A stretch of 64,000 bases of DNA from Pelobates cultripes (GCA_933207985.1 OW240921.1:1578618-1642617), one strand, 5' to 3'. Shown: positions 1 through 12,356, numbered from the stretch's first letter. The notes: generated by a model from the sequence alone, not told the origin. Program-made: numbers and translations.

Positions 1-2563
1 ATGTATCCAGTGTCTCAGAAGGCTTTATTAAACGGACACTATGTATACAGTGTCTCAGAAGGCTTTATTAAACGCACACTATGTATCCAGTGTCTCAGAA
101 GGCTTTATTAAACGCACACTATGTATCCAGTGTCTCAGAAGGCTTTATTAAACGGACACTATGTATCCAGTGTCTCAGAAGGCTTTATTAAACGGACACT
201 ATGTATCCAGTGTCTCAGAAGGCTTTATTAAATGGACACTATGTATCCAGTGTCTCAGAAGGCTTTATTAAACGGACACTATGTATCCAGTGTCTCAGAA
301 GGCTTTATTAAACGGACAATTATGTATCCAGTGTCTCAGAAGGCTTTATTAAATGGACACTATGTATCCAGTGTCTCAGAAGGCTTTATTAAACGGACAC
401 TATGTATCCAGTGTCTCAGAAGGCTTTATTAAACGGACACTATGTATCCAGTGTCTCAGAAGGCTTTATTAAACGGACACTATGTATCCAGTGTCTCAGA
501 AGGCTTTATTAAAGGGACACTATGTATCCAGTGTCTCAGAAGTCTTTATTAAAGGGACACTATGTATCCAGTGTCTCAGAAGGCTTTATTAAATGGACAC
601 TATGTATCCAGTGTCTCAGAAGGCTTTATTAAACGCACACTATGTATCCAGTGTCTCAGAAGGCTTTATTAAAGGGACACTATGTATCCAGTGTCTCAGA
701 AGGCTTTATTAAAGGGACACTATGTATCCAGTGTCTCAGAAGGCTTTATTAAACGCACACTGTGTATCCAGAGTCTCAGAAGGCTTTATTAAACGCACAC
801 TGTGTATCCAGTGTCTCAGAAGGCTTTATTAAACGGACACTATGTATCCAGTGTCTCAGAAGGCTTTATTAAAGGGACACTATGTATCCAGTGTTTTTAG
901 AAGGCTTTATTAAACGGACACTATGTATCCAGTGTCTCAGAAGGCTTTATTAAATGGACACTATGTATCCAGTGTCTCAGAAGGCTTTATTAAACGGACA
1001 CTATGTATCCAGTGTCTCAGAAGGCTTTATTAAACGCACACTATGTATCCAGTGTCTCAGAAGGCTTTATTAAACGGACACTATGTATCCAGTGTCTCAG
1101 AAGGCTTTATTAAACGCACACTATGTATCCAGTGTCTCAGAAGGCTTTATTAAACGGACACTATGTATCCAGTGTCTCAGAAGGCTTTATTAAAGGGACA
1201 CTATGTATCCAGTGTCTCAGAAGGCTTTATTAAAGGGACACTATGTATCCAGTGTCTCAGAAGGCTTTATTAAAGGGACACTATGTATCCAGTGTCTCAG
1301 AAGGCTTTATTAAACGCACACTGTGTATCCAGAGTCTCAGAAGGCTTTATTAAACGCACACTGTGTATCCAGTGTCTCAGAAGGCTTTATTAAACGGACA
1401 CTATGTATCCAGTGTCTCAGAAGGCTTTATTAAAGGGACACTATGTATCCAGTGTCTCAGAAGGCTTTATTAAACGCACACTGTGTATCCAGTGTCTCAG
1501 AAGGCTTTATTAAATGGACACTATGTATCCAGTGTCTCAGAAGGCTTTATTAAACGGACACTATGTATCCAGTGTCTCAGAAGGCTTTATTAAAGGGACA
1601 CTATGTATCCAGTGTCTCAGAAGGCTTTATTAAACGGACACTATGTATCCAGTGTCTCAGAAGGCTTTATTAAATGGACACTATGTATCCAGTGTCTCAG
1701 AAGGCTTTATTAAACGCACACTATGTATCCAGTGTCTCAGAAGGCTTTATTAAACGCACACTATGTATCCAGTGTCTCAGAAGGCTTTATTAAACGGACA
1801 CTATGTATCCAGTGTTTTAGAAGGCTTTATTAAACGGACACTATGTATCCAGTGTCTCAGAAGGCTTTATTAAACGGACACTATGTATCCAGTGTCTCAG
1901 AAGGCTTTATTAAACGGACACTATGTATCCAGTGTCTCAGAAGGCTTTATTAAGCGGACACTATGTATCCAGTGTCTCAGAAGGCTTTATTAAACGCACA
2001 CTATGTATCCAGTGTCTCAGAAGGCTTTATTAAACGCACACTGTGTATCCAGTGTCTCAGAAGCTTTATTAAACGGACACTATGTATCCAGTGTCTCAGA
2101 AGGCTTTATTAAACGGACACTATGTATCCAGTGTCTCAGAAGGCTTTATTAAACGCACACTGTGTATCCAGTGTCTCAGAAGGCTTTATTAAACGGACAC
2201 TATGTATCCAGTGTCTCAGAAGGCTTTATTAAAAGGACACTATGTATCCAGTGTCTCAGAAGGCTTTATTAAACGGACACTATGTATCCAGTGTCTCAGA
2301 AGGCTTTATTAAACGGACACTATGTATCCAGTGTCTCAGAAGGCTTTATTAAACGGACACTATGTATCCAGTGTCTCAGAAGGCTTTATTAAACGGACAC
2401 TATGTATCCAGTGTCTCAGAAGGCTTTATTAAACGGACACTATGTATCCAGTGTCTCAGAAGGCTTTATTAAACGGACAATTATGTATCCAGTGTCTCAG
2501 AAGGCTTTATTAAAGGGACACTATGTATCCAGTGTCTCAGAAGGCTTTATTAAATGGACACTA
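1..2563. repeat. 40-bp tandem array (about 64 copies) upstream of the CTU1 terminal exon
   Basis: A 40-base unit beginning ATGTATCCAGTGTCTCAGAA repeats head to tail from the first base to about 2563. Copies differ mainly in the four bases before GGACACT or GCACACT (AACG, AAGG, AATG). Rare private variants, such as GAGTCTCAG near 771 and 1332, recur 561 bases apart, which implies block duplication. The array lies upstream of the CTU1 terminal exon on the same strand, so it is probably intronic. Short open frames in it are products of the repeat. Confidence 0.97.
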
Positions 2564-2711
2564 TTGCAGTGTTCATTTTGTCAACTAACAAATTTAATAA
2601 AACGTTAGTCAACTAAAACAATTCAGATGACTAAATTACGCCTAAAACTAAAATGGCTTTTTAGTCAAAAGTCTATGAATAAAATTGAATTGAAATTTGC
2701 CCTCAAAATTA

Positions 2712-3012
2712 ACACTTCACTATAGGCACCCAGATCTTGCCAGCTTATTGATGTGGTCTGGGTGCAGTGTGCCACGCTTCTTAACCCTGTAATTGTAATT
2801 ATTGCAGTTGTTTATTAACTGCCTTGCAGGGTTAACTTCACCTCTAGGGCTGCACCAGACAGCCACTAGATGGACTTCAGGGTGGTTAGGCGAAGGTTTT
2901 GGTCGTTTAACTGATGCTGGGCGTCCTAACACTTTGAATGCCGACATCCAGCGTCACCCAAAACCCCATAGGAAATCATTATGCCATGCTTTCCTATGGG
3001 TAAAGTCCTAAT
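2712..3012. mobile_element. Degraded TTAA-type MITE (AGGGACACT family)
   Basis: The stretch follows the same order of motifs as the intact element at 16927-17451: CACTATAGGCACCCAGATC, a TGGTCTGGGTGC block, TAATTATTGCAG, AGACAGCCACTAG, a GGACGTCC-like block and AACCCCATAGGAAA. The terminal repeats are eroded, so the edges are approximate. The rest of 2564-3491 shows no other recognisable feature. Confidence 0.65.
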
Positions 3013-3491
3013 GTCCCACATTATTGGGGAGGTGCAGCTCCTGCTATCAGGATCCAATCCGTGATGGTGGTGCACAGATATATTTAGTAGCGAAGATCTC
3101 CAGTCTGTGTTTATGCGGCAATTACAATATCCATACAAAGACTGATCCAAACTAATTCAGGTTTGACCACAGTAGCTAATGGTGACGTTATTCCCTAAAT
3201 CCTTGTCCGTTCTGTGCGATGAATAAGTAGATAATCAGACTTTATTTCTCTGAAGACTATTTTATTCCTTTATAATTTTTTTATCGATTGTTTTCCCACT
3301 CCTTTTTATCCTTCAGGTTAATATTTATTCCTTTTTGAACAAATATAAAAATTATAAAATTATGTTTTTCATAATGAAAGAAGTAGACTGAAATTGATGT
3401 GAATGATATGTATTTGTTCTGTGTTAGCCAGTAAAGATGTTTAAAGCTCAATAAATGCTTTATATATATCCATGTGTCTCTTGCTGCTCAG

Positions 3492-4021
3492 GCCATAACG
3501 CAGATGACATTGCAGAGACCGTGCTGATGAATTTCCTGCGGGGTGACATAGCGCGATTGAGACGATGCACGGCTATCACAACGGGTAGTGAAGGTGCCAT
3601 CCCGCGATGCAAGCCGTTAAAATACGCTTATGAGAAGGAGATTGTCCTGTATGCTTACTTCAAGAAGCTGGACTACTTTTCCACAGAGTGCATCTACTCC
3701 CCAAATGCCTATCGAGGCCACGCCCGCACCCTTCTAAAGGACCTGGAGGCATTGCGGCCCAGCACCATCATGGACATCATCCACTCTGGGGAGAATTTGT
3801 CGGTGCGGGAGGATGTGAAGATGCCTGTGCAAGGCACCTGTACACGTTGTGCGTACATCTCCAGTCAGACACTGTGCAAGGCGTGTGTCCTTCTCGAGGG
3901 ACTGAACCGTGGCTTGCCAAAGTTGGGCATTGGAAAACACCATAAACTTCACCATAAACTGCTGGCTAAGGAGCCCCTAAATCAGCACGAGATGAGGAAG
4001 CTGAAGGCAGATGATTTCTGA
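3492..4021 (+). CDS. CTU1: Cytoplasmic tRNA 2-thiolation protein 1, 3'-terminal exon
   Basis: This exon encodes about 175 C-terminal residues of CTU1 (Ncs6/TtuA family). With CTU2, that enzyme thiolates the wobble uridine (U34) of tRNA Lys, Glu and Gln in the cytosol, using sulfur carried by URM1. Visible here are the PP-loop family motif [19 protein letters not shown] right at the exon start, the [12 protein letters not shown] block, and a C-terminal metal-binding region with CTRC and CKAC pairs followed by [16 protein letters not shown]. Acceptor CTTGCTGCTCAG ends at 3491 and the exon starts in phase 2 (GC completes a Gly codon). The open frame extends upstream to an ATG at 3455, but that part is intronic. 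The stop is TGA at 4019-4021. The human protein is about 348 residues, so the N-terminal half lies upstream of the window. No frameshift or lost key residue is seen. Confidence 0.95.
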
Positions 4022-4134
4022 TAAGAACAAGTGAATTCATCTTTAAATATTTCTTGAATTCTAAGCAGTGGTGACGGTAACATGAGTTTTGGTGAATCAT
4101 ATTGTCGAGGTTGTTTTAATCAGGAATGTTTATC

Positions 4135-4140
4135 AATAAA
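4135..4140 (+). promoter_or_regulatory. CTU1: Poly(A) signal of CTU1
   Basis: AATAAA lies 114 bases after the CTU1 stop codon and is followed by a T/G-rich stretch (ATTGTCTGTTGTGTCTC) of the kind found downstream of cleavage sites. It is the first such signal after the stop. Confidence 0.8.
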
Positions 4141-4406
4141 TATTTTAATATTGTCTGTTGTGTCTCTCACTTATTAAAGTTTAGTCCAGGATTTCCTGCA
4201 GAAATGCTTGTTTATAACCTGGGATTAGCTGTTTGTCAAACTGGGTTATTTATTAAATTTCAGGTAAAAAGTGCTGGACCGGAAACATTCTCTGTTAGCT
4301 CCTTTCCTCCAGCTACTCTGGCCTTTAATTTAAGGTTCACTTTCAATTTTCACTTTAGTGAATAACTCTGATAGATTCTATTAATGCATAGATTAACCTC
4401 TAACAC

Positions 4407-5463
4407 TGTTAGAGCCTACTATGCCGCCATGCAATAGTAGTATAGTACACTGTGGCAAAACTAGCCACTTAAGACTGTATTTCCATTCCTGTAATATTGT
4501 ATCTTTAAGGCTATCTAAACTGTTCATGTTCCCTGTTCTGTATTTTATGCGAACGAGAGCATTCGTATGCTGGCGGCACGGAAGCCACCAGCATTCCTAC
4601 AGTAGTTTCACGAACAGTGAATTTCGACACTGTTCATGAAACACAAACTACCGAATGGGAGACCACACACAGGAGGTTGTGTGGCGCCCATTACGGATCG
4701 CAACATTGTATCTTTCGGCAGTTAATAGATGTTCAGGGTGGCCGCTGTTCGGATACCGACCACGCGGCGGTCGGCCATCTTGGATCCTTTGTTAGCCCAG
4801 TGGTATTTTGTCGTCGAGTGCCTGGAACTGAAATCGGCTACTCGACGGCACGAATACTGCTGGTCTTCCAGGCTGTTCGGGAGCACCGGTCTTTCGGTAT
4901 TTTATCGCTGCATGTGTATTCGTGACTTTGGTGAAAAATGTGTGTTCACGTGTACTTCGTGCGGCGTTCAGCTAATTGTGCTGGGATCTGAGCGGTACTT
5001 TCACGAAGTATGCGCTCAGACCCCAGCTATCTGCCGAACGGTCATTCAGTATAATAGCACGAATAATGTTAAAGTTATATATATATTTTTATGAAAAAAG
5101 CCAGTTCTGCTGCACAGAGGGATAATCCACTTAACTAGGTATTCTAGTGGGAGTATCCCTCTCGTACAGCAGTGCATGGTGGGAGAAATGTCCTGGTTGT
5201 TAAGTTCCCCATGTAGTCCCCTACTGAACAACCCCTGTAAAGTCAGGAAGGAAACCCCTTGCATGGGGAACCACATAAATACTGTGACCTGTGATTAAAA
5301 CCTCAGTTGACTCCCAGCCTATGTGTCGTCTAGTTCTTGGGAAGGAAGGATTTATATAACGCTACTGGGATTATTGTATGCTGTACTTGTTATACCTGGA
5401 TTATTATATGCTGTTCCTGTCTACCAGCGGAGATACTGTAGATTATACTACCTCTCCGCTACA
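4407..5463 (+). mobile_element. Solo LTR of the Ty3/Gypsy-type family, forward
   Basis: It begins TGTTAGAG and ends CCGCTACA. The flanking 5-mers AACAC and TACAC agree at 4 of 5 positions and are read as a decayed target duplication. Inside are the family hairpin (GGATCTGAGCG ... GCGCTCAGACC, 4985-5023), a second inverted pair (GAGGGATAATCCACT ... AGTGGGAGTATCCCTC) and a TATA-like CATAAATACTG. The GTGTCGTCTAGTT tail corresponds to the LTR end preceding the Gypsy body at 43.8 kb. The left edge is the less certain one. Confidence 0.65.
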
Positions 5464-5690
5464 TACACCCTAATGGTTGGGGGGACTGCCTGACAACCCA
5501 GGCAGTCCAACGTCTGAAAATCTATGTGATCTGGGCCATGGGTTGTCACGCAGAACCCTCAACATTGAAATAAAAAAATTATTAAAGCAGAATAATAAAC
5601 AAAAATATATCTATGGCAAAATACGCATAGAATGCAATTATATACATATCCACATACATTATTTATTATAGATATCATTTCATTATAAGT

Positions 5691-6649
5691 TGTAACGAAC
5701 CTCCTGTACTTCGTGAAGTACGTTCGTTCGCACACTCCCAAAATGCTAGAGGCTTAGTTATTATAGCCCGCTCGCAAAGTACGCTGGTTCATACTCTCCC
5801 AAAATCATGAGAATAAATCAATCAGTTGTTGTTCACATGCCCAAACATCAGTCGAGACTTGATGAAAGGTACACCTGGAATGTCTTATTCCAGCCAAATG
5901 GCCCACTTATATACACAGACCCCCATCATGGGTTCTCAAGCATAGTAAAACACGCCGGAGTCTCTGTGCCTGGGAGATAATTTAGTGTACTTTGCTTAAA
6001 CTAATTATCTCCCAGTATAAAAAGTATAAAACATAACATATTAAAAATACACATAATATATATCTGAACCCCCAAAAGCATTATATCCCCGGATAGCCTG
6101 GATCTGAGCGCCCAAGTTGTCCAAATAGCGCTCAGGTCCTATGAACACAGCTGAATTGCCACCAGGGTAAAGTTTTGACCAACTGCACACGTGGCATCTG
6201 CCCAAATTGGTTTCAGAAAAATAGTGGTAGTGGTCAGTCACTTTCGGGAGTTCAGAACCGAACAAAACATCCAACGGTTCCCCTGGCTCATAGGTAGCAA
6301 TTGTTCGCCTAGTTTGTGCGAATATTCCTACCGAACAGCGCTCTCCTGACTTATCGGGAAAAGAAGCAGGCATTCGTGTAACATTACTGGTGTTCGCGAG
6401 ATCGAGTGTCCGACTTATAGTTCCAGACACTCGTCGACCAAGTAACGCAGCCTGCATTCTTGCGACAAGATGGCCACCGTTTTCTCAAGCACGTGTTGTT
6501 TGGTTATACGAACAGCGGCCACACAGAAAGCACTTAAGTCTATGTTGTTTTTGAAGTTCAATGAGCCAGGGGGTGGTCGGTGTTCAGTAGATTTGTTTAC
6601 CGAACATAAGGGAATTAACTGGGATAATAAAACACAGTATTTTGTTTCA
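5691..6649 (-). mobile_element. Solo LTR, reverse, with TAAGT target duplication
   Basis: It starts TGTAACGAACCTCC and ends TTTTGTTTCA. TAAGT stands directly before (5686-5690) and after (6650-6654). The hairpins read CTGGGAGATAATTTAGT ... ACTAATTATCTCCCAG and GGATCTGAGCGC ... GCGCTCAGGTCC. Between 5464 and 5690 there is only AT-rich sequence. Confidence 0.82.
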
Positions 6650-6714
6650 TAAGTGTATTTTGATATTAATATATGTATATGTTTTTTTGTGTGAAAAAAA
6701 TGCAAAAATAAAAT

Positions 6715-7560
6715 GAACACTAACTATCACTAACTATGGCCAGAAGTAAATTCTCTTAGCGAAGTAGACAGATACCCAAACATCAGCTGAAGTCGAGAAG
6801 AAGGGTACACCAGAACTCGCTCTTAATGATGCTTTTATGCAAGACCCCGTGCAAGGGGACCACCCACAAGACATAAATCATATAACCAATCAGGAACAGA
6901 GAAATAGTTAAACACTCCCAGTACAAACATATAATTCCCTCCCCTAGACCTGGAGATAATTAAGTCTGATAAAGCAGTAACTTCATTATCTCCAGGCAGA
7001 AAAAGTAAAATTTTACCCAACTTGCAGAACACCCCTTAAAACATAAGGTATCCCCACAATAGCCCTGATCTGGGTGACCAACATATTCAAAAATCACCCA
7101 GATCAGTTCAGGGGTTTTCGAATTTTATGGAAGTCTTAGGTGACCGGCTAACTGCGATGCTCCTGCCCAAAACAGTTCCACAAGTTTGGGTGGTTTTGCC
7201 GGTCTATTTCGTAAAGTTGTAAAAACCGAATAAATCGATGAATGGTTCCCCCTGGCTCCTAGCAGCGATTGTTCCCCTCAAACGAATGAACAAAAGTACC
7301 GAACAGCGCTGTCCTAGCTGTTTGGGAAATGAAGATCCAGCGTTCATGTGTTTGGGACCGGTGTTAGGTAAGTCGAGTGTCCGATTTTTAGTTCCAGACA
7401 CTCGACGACCAAGTCCCGCTGCCTTTGTTCGCACAAACAAGCCGCACAGGGAGATGCTTAATTGAAGGTATGCTTTGACGTTAAGGAGCCAGGGGGTGGT
7501 CTCTGTTCTGTAGTAACAAATCACGAATGAAAGAAAAGGAAATAAACGAAAGAACTTAGT
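6715..7560 (-). mobile_element. LTR fragment of the same family, reverse, ends not resolved
   Basis: The order of blocks matches the neighbouring LTR at 5691-6649: CCCAAACATCAG, GGTACACC, GGAGATAATTAAGT ... ATTATCTCCAGG, then GATCTGGGTGA ... TCACCCAGATC, and TTAGTTCCAGACACTCGACGACCAAG. No matching flanking 5-mers were found, so the edges are approximate. Confidence 0.6.
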
Positions 7561-7944
7561 GATTTCTTCACAAACATCCACCCATGATCTTTAAGAAATA
7601 CTTTTGTCACTTAGATATGTGTTCCCTATTAAGGGTTAATAAGTATATAGGGGTGTATATATAAAAAAATACCCCCTTCTGTCTCGTTAGAGATATCTTT
7701 GCCAGAAGCTCAAAGAAGCAAGGTGAAGGGTCAGAGTAGGACCCGTCTAGGGCGGTCTGCTTTGACGTTGGCAGGCGGGCATTCCCTCCAGTGGCCATTG
7801 GAGTAACTAAATGACCTCCATCTGTTTAAATATACATAGTGGTTTTCATTTAGATATGAAGTAATACTGTCTGACAAGATGAATCCGCTATGAGGATATC
7901 GTCTAGATAATGAAAGATCTTAATGTTTCTTTCTTTTAGGAATG
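7561..7944. other. No recognised feature
   Basis: The stretch is AT-rich and single-copy within the window, without splice-bounded coding sequence. It serves as the left flank of the composite LTR that follows. Confidence 0.5.
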
Positions 7945-7949
7945 CCATC

Positions 7950-10169
7950 TGTGGCAGAAATGCCTCTGCAACGTGTTCCTGGAGGGGCCTGCTGGCTAGC
8001 CTCCTGCCCAAAGACTATGGGCCCGTGCAAAAAATCTGTTAGTTTGTGCCATTTTCCTATGCTGTTCGGGAACCGAACAGGTGCACGAACCATGGACCAC
8101 TCGGGAGCTTGTTAAGCCCTATCATCACCTCTTAACGATTCTATCTGCAGTGTTCTAATTGTTTGTCTGGGTGGCCGCAGTTCGTATGTGTGACAGAAGC
8201 ATCTGTCTGCTTATTTTAGGTGTATTCGTCTGTTTCTATCCTGTTCGTATGAATGGCTGTTTTCTATAGCCCAGCCATTCGAATGACTGTTTTTTCCCGA
8301 ACAAACCAGCCGAACGGACGGCCACCCAGGAGAGAAGTGTGCTGCTGGTTAACCTATTGATCCCAATTAGAACGTTGTGGTTAACCGCAGACACTTCTCA
8401 ATTACACGAATTCAGGGTGGTCGTCGTTCGTATGTCGACCACGAGGCAGCGGCCATTTTAAAACCACGCGAAAGCCCAGCGGTGTTTGGCTCTATTTTCA
8501 TGGAACTAAAAACGGACACTTTTTCTGCCGAACACCGCTGAAACAACGGAACGCCTGGCTGCCTCCAAGAAAGCATACGAATACCGGCCGTTCGGGAGTG
8601 TGGGAAGCATACGAAAGGACTTAACCCAGATAGCCTTCCCATGGAGTCATTCGTATACCGAAAGACTGTAAGAACTTTGACTCCATGGCGATTAAACTAT
8701 ATATGTGGGATCTGAGCGCTATTCGCTAATAATATGCACTCAGATCCAGGCTATCTGGGGATATGTGATACGAATGCAGAGTGTTCGGTTATTGTGAAAT
8801 TATATATTTTTATGTCTTTTGTTTTTTTTTGTTAAAATAGCGACTGGCTTTGTCCTGGAGATAATTGAGTTACTTGGTAATTATCTCCATGGCAGAGGGG
8901 AGGGAGTCATAGTGCATTGTGGGTAAAAACTGTGTCTATGTGTCTGGAATGTCCCCATATCTGTCTGTCATTTAAGTCTCCCATTTGGTCCCCTAGGGAA
9001 GTGTCCACCAAGTGGGAGACCTCCATAAATACGGGCAGGTAGCCCACAGTAAAGCCAGATTCTGTTTGACCCTCAATGCGGAGCTTCTGTCTCGTTATTG
9101 GGGGGATTTCTTCTTCACGTTTAGAGACTGCTGGATGGAAACGAAAGCCGTTTGGTGGATGTTATTGTTCGGCGGCTAGCAGCAGTTTGTGTATTGCCGC
9201 TTCCCCTGCATTTGGTTCGTGCACTGCAGGTTAGGCGAACGGAGTTACTGATATTGCAGACGGGGAAGGTCTACTAAACGGCGGTTTGGTCTAAAGACAC
9301 TGGAGGTGTCTTAACAGTATGAATGACCACAAGGTGGCGGCAAACTTGTTCCCTGCGAACGCAGGCAGCAGTGTTTGGTCGTCGGGTTAATGAAACTCAA
9401 ATCTGACACGGAAACTCCTGAATACTGCTGGACTTCTATCATCGCCTGCGTTAGGTGCTATACAACTTGGAAGGGCACTGTTGATGTATCGGTCGTCTCC
9501 ACAGTATTACTATTGACTACGTTTGGTAGTCTACGTTTGGTAGTCTGTTCATTTTTAAAACTACCGAACTTGATCGACCGTTGGCACTGATTTCATGGAA
9601 CTTTTTGGGCATAGGACCATGTGCACGGTTGGTCAAATTATGGCTTCCATAGAAATCCTGAATCCCTGAACCGATCTGGGTGATTTTGGGATATGTTAGT
9701 CACCCAGATTGGGGCTATCAGGAGATGTGACTTTTGTGGGGTTTTCATGTGTTTAAGGGGTACATTTGGGGTGTCTGAAAAATGTGTTTTTCTGTACCTG
9801 AAGATAATTGAGTTAGTACAGTTCCTGACTCCATTATCTCTCAGGCACAGAGGAGGAGTTTGTAACTTTTATACATTCTGTGACTGTGCTCCTATTAAAC
9901 AGACTACTTCCCAGCATTAAGCCTTGGCTCAGGTGTGGGGGGAATTGCTTTACTGCTCTTTGGTTTGTTATACTCTCTTGGAGGAGAGGTCTTCCCACTG
10001 GGAGTTGGATCCAGGTGTTGGACCAGGGTGGAAAGGGACGGCGAGACCCCAGCCAAGCTGCCGCGGCTAAATGGGGGTTAAGGTGGTTATGGTATCTGAT
10101 GCGCTGCTTATAGTACTCGACGACTACTAGGAAGCACGATTGACGGAGGTACCCAGTCGAGGTGCCACA
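7950..10169 (+). mobile_element. Composite double LTR with CCATC target duplication
   Basis: The left end TGTGGCAGAAATGCC matches the start of the LTR at 63421. The right end is GAGGTGCCACA. CCATC occurs immediately outside both ends (7945-7949 and 10170-10174). At 2220 bases it is about twice a normal LTR. A first copy reaches an LTR-like end TCTTAACA at about 9316, and a second copy starts mid-U3 (ACCACAAGGTGGCGGC) and repeats the hairpin and poly(A) region. The hairpins read GGATCTGAGCGC at 8710 and GATCTGGGTGA at 9673, so the two halves belong to different subfamilies. Confidence 0.75.
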
Positions 10170-10174
10170 CCATC

Positions 10175-10859
10175 AATGTGATAAGTTTCTTGAAGAAAGT
10201 TCTTTGGGCCAGACTGATCCCAAATGGCTGAACTGATAGTGTTTACACAAAATCCAGAACCGCAGTAACTTGACATGATCAGTGTGAATTAGTATGCATC
10301 ATCCAGTCTCCTCTTTTTATGTATCTTATTATCGGCTAAACAGATCCCATTTTCAATCTTCTTATTTTTAGCATGGAATTTATGTTCTGTAATTGCAGTA
10401 TCAGTTGCCATTTCCCTTGTTGTTTTGGAGCCAGAAACACCGTAGAGTAGTAGTAGCCCCTCATCCTCCCAGAGGAACTTCTATCACATGTTGTTCTTGA
10501 AGCTTGTAAATACACTTACTCATGGTTTTTTCTATTATTTATTTATTACTGGCGTTTATAAAGCGCCAACATATTCCACAGCGCTGTACAATTAGGAAAA
10601 AGACAAACACAATAAGAACAGACCGATACAACAGGTAGAGGGCACTGCCTGTGAGCTTACAATCTAAAGGTTAAACTGGGGAGATGAGACAGAGGTAGCA
10701 GAGAGATTTGTATGTGATGGAAGAGAGTTAATAGTATAACTGCAGCAGCTGATAACATGTGAAGGGAATGAGGAGTCGATTGGCTGTGGTTCCAAACAGC
10801 TGGAAGAGCATGCTATATAGGTAGAAGGAACGTGGGTGGCTGACTGGACCTCCACATCT
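10175..10859. repeat. Single-copy stretch with an interspersed repeat (GCGCCAACATATTCC ... GCGCTGTACA)
   Basis: At 10545-10665 lies a block TTTATTACTGGCGTTTATAAAGCGCCAACATATTCCACAGCGCTGTACAATT, which ends in GTGAGCTTACAATCTAAAGG. The style is that of a dispersed amphibian/fish repeat, but I cannot place it in a named superfamily. A short related piece (GCCGCAGCGCTGTACAG) occurs inside the hAT element near 12250. No gene is visible in the remainder. Confidence 0.45.
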
Positions 10860-11400
10860 TTTTAGAAGGTCTAGATTCCCTTCCTCTTGAAGATTTTGAT
10901 GACGCTGTCTGTTGATTAGTTCCCCAGTTTGAGTTTCTAGAGTACTCTCTTCTGGGTCTGTAAGTGCTGCCGTCACAAAAAGAGCAGTCTCTATGTCTTT
11001 TATTTCTCCAAGATGAAGACGTAGGTATTCTCTTTTCTTGAGGAAAGAAGGCTCCCCATCCGCTGCTTTTTGCATAGCCTGGTCAAGCACTCTTCCAAGA
11101 AGCAAGGACACAAAGATGCTTTTGAGGCATAATCCATACCCCAGTTATGTAGCCATAAGGCTCAACTGGATGCCACTGACAATGCCATTCTTTTTGCCAC
11201 TATCTTGGTTATATCAAGAGATGCCTCTGAGCAAAACTCGTTAGCTTATTTAAAGTCCCTAAGATGTTCTCTATGTACACCTCTTGTAGTGTCATGTTCT
11301 AAGTTTTCCAGCCAGACCTATAATGCTCTAGAAAGAGTAGTTAATGCCAGTGCCAGATGATGAACTGAACCTCGAGACAGGTAAGGTTTAATGAGATCTG
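10860..11400 (-). pseudogene. DIRS-like retrotransposon gag remnant
   Basis: Read on the minus strand, the fragments join through frameshifts. They include a hydrophobic block rich in Ala and Ser followed by ALWLHNWGMDYASKASLCP, then LLGRVLDQAMQKAADGEPSF and LKKRE. DIRS-type Gag proteins carry a similar ALWLRNW...SK..L block followed by a FG.ALD...K.. region. Several stops (for example after KENTYVFILEK) show that it is dead. No tyrosine recombinase or RT of this element was recognised nearby. The superfamily call rests on remembered motif style, without a search. Confidence 0.5.
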
Positions 11401-11474
11401 CAGAGTTGTCCTCTTATTTTGGTATAGTTATCCATGATCTGCAGTCCTTAGGAGAATAGGGATATACCCTAGAG

Positions 11475-12356
11475 CACCGGTTCCCAAACGGGCGCCGCAG
11501 AATGTTTCTGCGGTGCTTTGATTATAACACCAGCAAAACATTACTGCTGAACAGGGGCCGGGTCGGGTGCCACGGTCCTTAAGGGCTGCGACCAGGCACC
11601 TATAATATCGGCCAGCTGGGAGAAGTGACAGCCTGTCACTTCCTCCCAGCGTCATGCAGGGGGACAGTGCAGGAGGGAGAGGAGGCAGCCGCAGCATGAG
11701 AGGAGGGGAGCATGAAGAGCTTCAGACACCTCACTCGCGCCACAAGCAGCAGCAGGAATCCCAGCCACCCTACTGGACACACAGGGTAAGCTAACAGGAG
11801 GGTGGCTGGAGATATTAAAAATATCACTTGAGAGTGTGTGTGTGTATGTCAGTGTGCTTCTGTGTCTTTGTGTGCGCACACATCTGTGTGTCAGGATATG
11901 CGTCTGTGTATGTGCATCTGTGTGTCATTGTGTGTGTGTTTTTATGTCAGTGTGTATCTGTGTCATGGTGTGTGCATGTATCAATGTTTGTGCGTGTGCA
12001 TATGTCAGTGTATGCGCGTGTTAAGGTGTGTGTGTATGTGTCGATGTCTATATGAATTTGTGTGTATGTATATCTGTGTAAGTATGTATGTATGTGGTAG
12101 TGTATGTGCATACATCCAAGCAGTCATACACCAGAACAACATACAAACACACTCCTGCAAATTAACACCAATATTACATACTCACTCCTGCATTCCAAGC
12201 ACCCCTTCAAACACCAACACTGTATATTACACTATAGCACCAGTAAATGCCGCAGCGCTGTACAGATATACAACTGTGAAATTTTGACTTGGGGTGCCTT
12301 GGAAAAATATTGAAATATTAAGGGCGCCTTGAACCTAAAAAGTTTGGGAACCCCTG
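11475..12356. mobile_element. Non-autonomous hAT element with 8-bp target duplication
   Basis: The 5' end CACCGGTTCCCAAAC and the reverse complement of the 3' end, CAGGGGTTCCCAAAC, match at 13 of 15 positions. The flanks are CCCTAGAG (11467-11474) and CCCTAGTG (12357-12364), an 8-base duplication with one mismatch, as expected for hAT. The interior has no transposase; it is GC-rich on the left and holds a TG-rich microsatellite on the right. Confidence 0.85.
11831..12115. repeat. TG-rich imperfect microsatellite inside the hAT element
   Basis: GTGTGTGTGTATGTCAGTGTG-like sequence runs for about 280 bases with variants TGTGCATCTGTGTG and ATGTATGTATGTATG. The long open frames over it (Val-Cys-Val-Cys type) are repeat artefacts. 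Confidence 0.9.

Noticed and set aside
1..2563. CRISPR-like direct repeats
   Set aside because: The 40-base copies are contiguous, with no unique spacers, and the genome is eukaryotic.
3455..3491. ATG at 3455 as the CTU1 start
   Set aside because: The codons before 3492 do not resemble the family, and a good acceptor ends at 3491; the protein needs an N-terminal half from upstream exons.
11828..12287. Cys/Val-rich open frames of up to 149 codons
   Set aside because: They translate a TG-rich microsatellite inside a non-autonomous hAT element.
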